Assembly (NCBI GenBank): GCA_900752275.1
Contig: CAADUS010000155.1
Coordinates: forward strand, 1-8,614
Length of the DNA stretch: 8,614 bases
From: an uncultured Collinsella sp.
GTDB taxonomy: Bacteria > Actinomycetota > Coriobacteriia > Coriobacteriales > Coriobacteriaceae
Reading direction: 5' to 3'
Position numbers and translations under genes: made by a program. This document shows positions 6,693-8,614 of this stretch, one piece after another. Under the pieces are notes generated by a model. The model was not told the origin of the DNA, searched no databases, and saw nothing but the letters and a program-made list of their open reading frames with translations. The stretch's first letter is position 1. Every line of letters starts with the position of its first letter.

Positions 6693-7712
6693 GTGGAAAC
6701 CGCGATCGATATGGCGTTTGGCGGCGCGACGCTTGCCGCCTGCCCGCTCTCGGCACTGGTGCTCTCGTTTGCCTTTTACGGGTTTTGCGGTTGGGCATGG
6801 GAGTCGACAGTATGCGCCATGCTCAACCAAGGACGCTTCGCCAACAGCGGATTTTTGCTGGGGCCGTGCTGCCCCATCTATGGCGCGGGCGGCATTGCCT
6901 GCTGGCTGCTGTTGCGCGGGATTCCGGATGCCTCGAGCCAGTTTGTCGCTGCAGCGCTCGTATGCAGCGTGATTGAGTACGGTGTGGGCCTCCTATTGGA
7001 AAAGACAACAGGCGCTCGCTTTTGGGACTATTCGCACCTGCCGTTTAACCTGCACGGGCGTATCTGCCTGTACTGGGCCTGCGCGTTTGGCTTGGGTGCG
7101 TTGTGCGTTTGCCGCGTAGTGGAACCGGCGGTGTTGGGCTTGCTCGGCCATTTGCCGGTGCTGATTGTGCGGCTGTCCGCCTTTATCGTCGCGGTCGCGA
7201 TGATGGTCGATGCAGTGTGCTCGTTGGCCAGTTGGCACCGCCTGTCCGATCAACTGGAGCGTGTGCGTGCCGACCTTGCCGACCGCATCAATGAGTCGCT
7301 TGCCGATGCGTCTGACTCCATGCTCGAACGTATTCCCGATTCGACGATTGACTCGGTGGCACAGACGCATATCCGCAGTCGTGCCGTTAACGCGTGGCTG
7401 GCCGAGCTGGGCGACGCGGCGCTCGATGCCCTGCGCGAGAAGGCCTCGATGCCGACGTTTATCTCGGATGGTGCTCGCGGCCTGGCGCTCGCTGCCCGCC
7501 GCGTGGCCGATGCCGCGCCGAACGTGCCCCATCCATCACTCGCCCGTCTCCGTGCCGGCAGGCGCGCGAACCGTCCGGTGCCGAGTGTGTCGCTCAGCCG
7601 TCGCGACCTGCGCTTCTTCAATGCCTTTCCGCGCTTGCGCATCAACCGCTACGAAGGTGTCATTCGAGCAACCAATCTCCGCGACCGCGCTCACGAGCTG
7701 TTTCGGCGCTAA
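6693..7712 (+). CDS. CmpB-type membrane protein ('putative ABC transporter type IV' family)
   Basis: A 339-residue protein with five probable transmembrane segments (about 18-40, 53-74, 83-103, 123-143, 148-178) and a long, mostly charged C-terminal region (180-339) predicted to face the cytoplasm. Family landmarks are YGFCGWAWES (29-38), NSGFLLGPCCPIYG (51-64), EYGVGLLLEK (95-104) and WDYSHLPFNLHGRICL (111-126). They match the PF06541-type family called ABC_trans_CmpB. No ATPase partner is visible, so the transport label is only historical. GTG at 6693 is preferred because AGGAGAGGG (6678-6686) sits six bases upstream; an ATG at 6711 would have no such site. The 3-base gap to the HD gene implies translational coupling. 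The C-terminal extension, nearly half of the protein, has no motif I recognise. Confidence 0.85.
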   Translation: METAIDMAFGGATLAACPLSALVLSFAFYGFCGWAWESTVCAMLNQGRFANSGFLLGPCCPIYGAGGIACWLLLRGIPDASSQFVAAALVCSVIEYGVGLLLEKTTGARFWDYSHLPFNLHGRICLYWACAFGLGALCVCRVVEPAVLGLLGHLPVLIVRLSAFIVAVAMMVDAVCSLASWHRLSDQLERVRADLADRINESLADASDSMLERIPDSTIDSVAQTHIRSRAVNAWLAELGDAALDALREKASMPTFISDGARGLALAARRVADAAPNVPHPSLARLRAGRRANRPVPSVSLSRRDLRFFNAFPRLRINRYEGVIRATNLRDRAHELFRR

Positions 7713-7743
7713 GAGCTGGAGTCGTAGAGGCGCCTTGCAAGTG

Positions 7744-7887
7744 CGTGTTTCCTAGGAAAGTCACCTTATCACTCTGCCCAATCGTGATTCCCCTAGGGAA
7801 AACACGCTGCTGCCGCCGCCAACTGTGATTCCCTTAGGGAAAACACGCTAAAGAGCTCCTAGCCGTGTTTCCCCTAGGGGAATCACG
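7744..7887. repeat. Array of four palindromic 22-24-bp repeats, about 40-bp pitch
   Basis: Units lie at 7744-7765, 7783-7806, 7824-7847 and 7864-7887. Each is a near-palindrome with outer CGTG/CACG and a centre CCCCTAGGG or close variant. The left half reads CGTGATTCCC or CGTGTTTCCC. The ATT/TTT asymmetry gives each unit a direction: units 2 and 3 point one way, units 1 and 4 the other. The TA centres are 41, 41 and 40 bases apart. The gaps are 17, 17 and 16 bases of unrelated sequence. Unit 1 is two bases shorter and most degenerate. The array begins 31 bases after the CmpB-type gene and ends 254 bases before the ammonium transporter. Function unknown; it could be a protein-binding array or a set of hairpins. 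Confidence 0.9.
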
Positions 7888-7911
7888 GTCGAATCTGATG
7901 CGGAGTCTGCC

Positions 7912-7939
7912 TTGGGACTGCCTTGCCTCTGCATATAGC
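7912..7939 (+). promoter_or_regulatory. Weak promoter candidate for the ammonium transporter gene
   Basis: TTGGGA (7912-7917) and TATAGC (7934-7939) are 16 bases apart, each matching four of six consensus positions. The leader would be nearly 200 nt and would run through the phased repeats and the dyad, so these would act downstream of the start site. A promoter nearer the gene was looked for and not found with confidence. Confidence 0.25.
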
Positions 7940-7978
7940 TGATTTGAAATGCGGGCATAGATGGCCTCTTGATTTATG

Positions 7979-8058
7979 CGTTTCCCCTTCGTTTCGCGTC
8001 CGTTGCCGCGCCGTTTCCAAGATTGCGATGCCGTTTCCATTCGACAACGCAGCGTTTA
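7979..8058 (+). promoter_or_regulatory. Helically phased CGTTTC repeats upstream of amt
   Basis: CGTTTCC at 7979, CGTTTCG at 7990, CGTTGCC at 8001 and CGTTTCC at 8012 stand exactly 11 bases apart. CGTTTCC returns at 8032 and CGTTTA at 8053, about two turns apart each. The pattern resembles binding sites of OmpR/PhoB-family regulators, which use 11-bp direct repeats. The reverse complement GAAAC with 6-base spacing recalls the b-site of actinobacterial GlnR, a regulator of ammonium uptake genes. The repeat is seen; the regulator is inferred. Confidence 0.4.
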
Positions 8059-8069
8059 ACAACGCCGTA

Positions 8070-8085
8070 TCTGGTCTACACCAGT
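8070..8085. promoter_or_regulatory. dre-like operator (GntR/HutC family) upstream of amt
   Basis: TCTGGTCTACACCAGT has the dyad CTGGT-CTAC-ACCAG. It contains GTCTACAC, which fits the HutC-subfamily operator pattern GT-N-TA-N-AC. It matches the DasR/NagR dre consensus A[CG]TGGTCTAGACCA[CG]T, as I remember it, at 14 of 16 positions. It lies 56 bases before the ammonium transporter start. No GntR gene is in the window. Confidence 0.5.
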
Positions 8086-8141
8086 TGCCCCTCGGCCGCA
8101 TTATGGGCGCCGACAACGTTCATGCGACTAAGGGGGAGCGA

Positions 8142-8614
8142 ATGTACGATACGGGATCGACAACGTTTATGCTCATCTGCACCATGCTCGTGTTTTTAAT
8201 GACACCGGGCCTGGCGTTTTTCTATGGTGGCCTGTCCAGGCGCAAAAATGTCATCAACACCATGTTTATGTGCTTTGGCGCCATTGGCCTGGTTGGCGTG
8301 CTGTGGATTGTTGCCGGCTGGTCGCTGGCCTACGGCGGCGACGGTTCCAGCCCGTTTATTGGAGGCCTTGACCAGCTGCTGTGCCTGCCGGTGCTCAACC
8401 AGGTGCTGCAGGCGGCCGAGGGCGATGCTGCGGACGGTGCCGTCTACCCTCAAATCATCAACATCGCCTTCCAGATGGCATTTGCCATGATCACGGCTGC
8501 TATCGTCACGGGCAGCCTGGCCGGCCGCGTTAAGTTTGGTGCCAAGACGGCCTTCCTGGGCATTTGGCTGCTTGTGGTCTATGCGCCGCTTGCCCACATG
8601 GTTTGGGGCGGCGA
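8142..8614 (+). CDS. amt: Ammonium transporter (Amt family), 3' end outside window
   Basis: The first 157 codons of a membrane channel of the Amt/MEP/Rh family, which conducts ammonium or ammonia across the cytoplasmic membrane. The signature TPGLAFFYGGLSRRKNVINT (21-40) is diagnostic. IAFQMAFAMITAAIVTGSLA (108-127) carries F110, which fits the conserved phenylalanine gate, and HMVWGG (152-157) carries W155 of the external ammonium site. Hydrophobic segments lie near 8-29, 40-65, 107-127 and 135-157. The twin pore histidines and the C-terminal signature lie beyond the window. ATG at 8142 follows AGGGGGAG (8131-8138). A glnK/glnB gene, commonly the next gene, cannot be checked here. The upstream region has two candidate regulatory elements, described separately. 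Confidence 0.93.
   Translation, partial: MYDTGSTTFMLICTMLVFLMTPGLAFFYGGLSRRKNVINTMFMCFGAIGLVGVLWIVAGWSLAYGGDGSSPFIGGLDQLLCLPVLNQVLQAAEGDAADGAVYPQIINIAFQMAFAMITAAIVTGSLAGRVKFGAKTAFLGIWLLVVYAPLAHMVWGG

Larger units (their letters stand above)
7713..8141. other. 429-bp intergenic region between the CmpB-type gene and the ammonium transporter
   Basis: No convincing gene is present; the open frames on both strands are short and lack ribosome sites or recognisable protein sequence. The stretch holds the palindromic array (7744-7887), a weak promoter candidate (7912-7939), phased CGTTTC repeats (7979-8058), a dre-like dyad (8070-8085) and the ammonium transporter ribosome site (AGGGGGAG, 8131-8138). 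I found no T-tailed terminator for the upstream operon. Confidence 0.8.

Noticed and set aside
5685..6830. 381-codon open frame on the minus strand
   Set aside because: It overlaps the DXS-family gene and runs antisense through the HD-domain gene. Its sequence is Arg/His-rich without family features.
7744..7887. CRISPR array or simple rho-independent terminators after the CmpB-type gene
   Set aside because: Units differ in direction, spacers are 16-17 bp, and no unit is followed by a T run. Four terminators in a row at fixed pitch would be odd.

Overview
The window is GC-rich (roughly 60%), tightly packed, and carries strong AGGAGG-type ribosome binding sites. It looks like a gut actinobacterium of the Coriobacteriia, probably Collinsella-like. 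This placement rests on gene content and style, not on a marker gene. Eight protein genes are supported: seven are largely self-evident by family, and two run off the window edges.

Layout. (1) 1-2383, minus strand: a polar amino acid (glutamate-type) ABC importer operon. A Tat-type lipoprotein binding protein (2383-1388) comes first, then permease 1249-590, then permease 593 to beyond base 1. The two permeases overlap by ATGA, and a hairpin separates the binding protein from the first permease. A good sigma-70 promoter lies at 2427-2456. The ATPase gene is not in the window. (2) 2384-2652: divergent intergenic region with a 12-bp inverted repeat resembling a REP/RAYT-type element, and the alcohol dehydrogenase promoter. 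(3) 2653-3855, plus strand: iron-containing alcohol dehydrogenase. (4) 3856-4143: a regular array of six 16-bp arms in alternating orientation, pitch about 40 bp, followed by a bidirectional terminator. (5) 5925-4144, minus strand: a divergent DXS-family enzyme that keeps the thiamine diphosphate residues but appears to lack both substrate-phosphate arginines. (6) 6153-7712, plus strand: a two-gene operon, an HD-domain phosphohydrolase plus a CmpB-type ("ABC transporter type IV") membrane protein. (7) 7713-8141: 429 bases without a gene. It holds a second regular array (four 22-24-bp palindromes, pitch 40-41 bp), an 11-bp phased CGTTTC repeat, and an operator-like dyad close to the DasR/NagR 'dre' consensus. 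(8) 8142 to the end, plus strand: the start of an ammonium transporter gene.

The common theme of the recognisable genes is nitrogen and central-metabolite handling: amino acid uptake and ammonium uptake. The most unusual content is non-coding. Two intergenic arrays have unrelated motifs but nearly the same 40-41-bp pitch (16-bp repeat plus 23-25-bp spacer; 24-bp repeat plus 16-17-bp spacer). No cas genes or transposases accompany them. They are the best candidate here for something undescribed. All family assignments and alignments were made by eye, without database searches.
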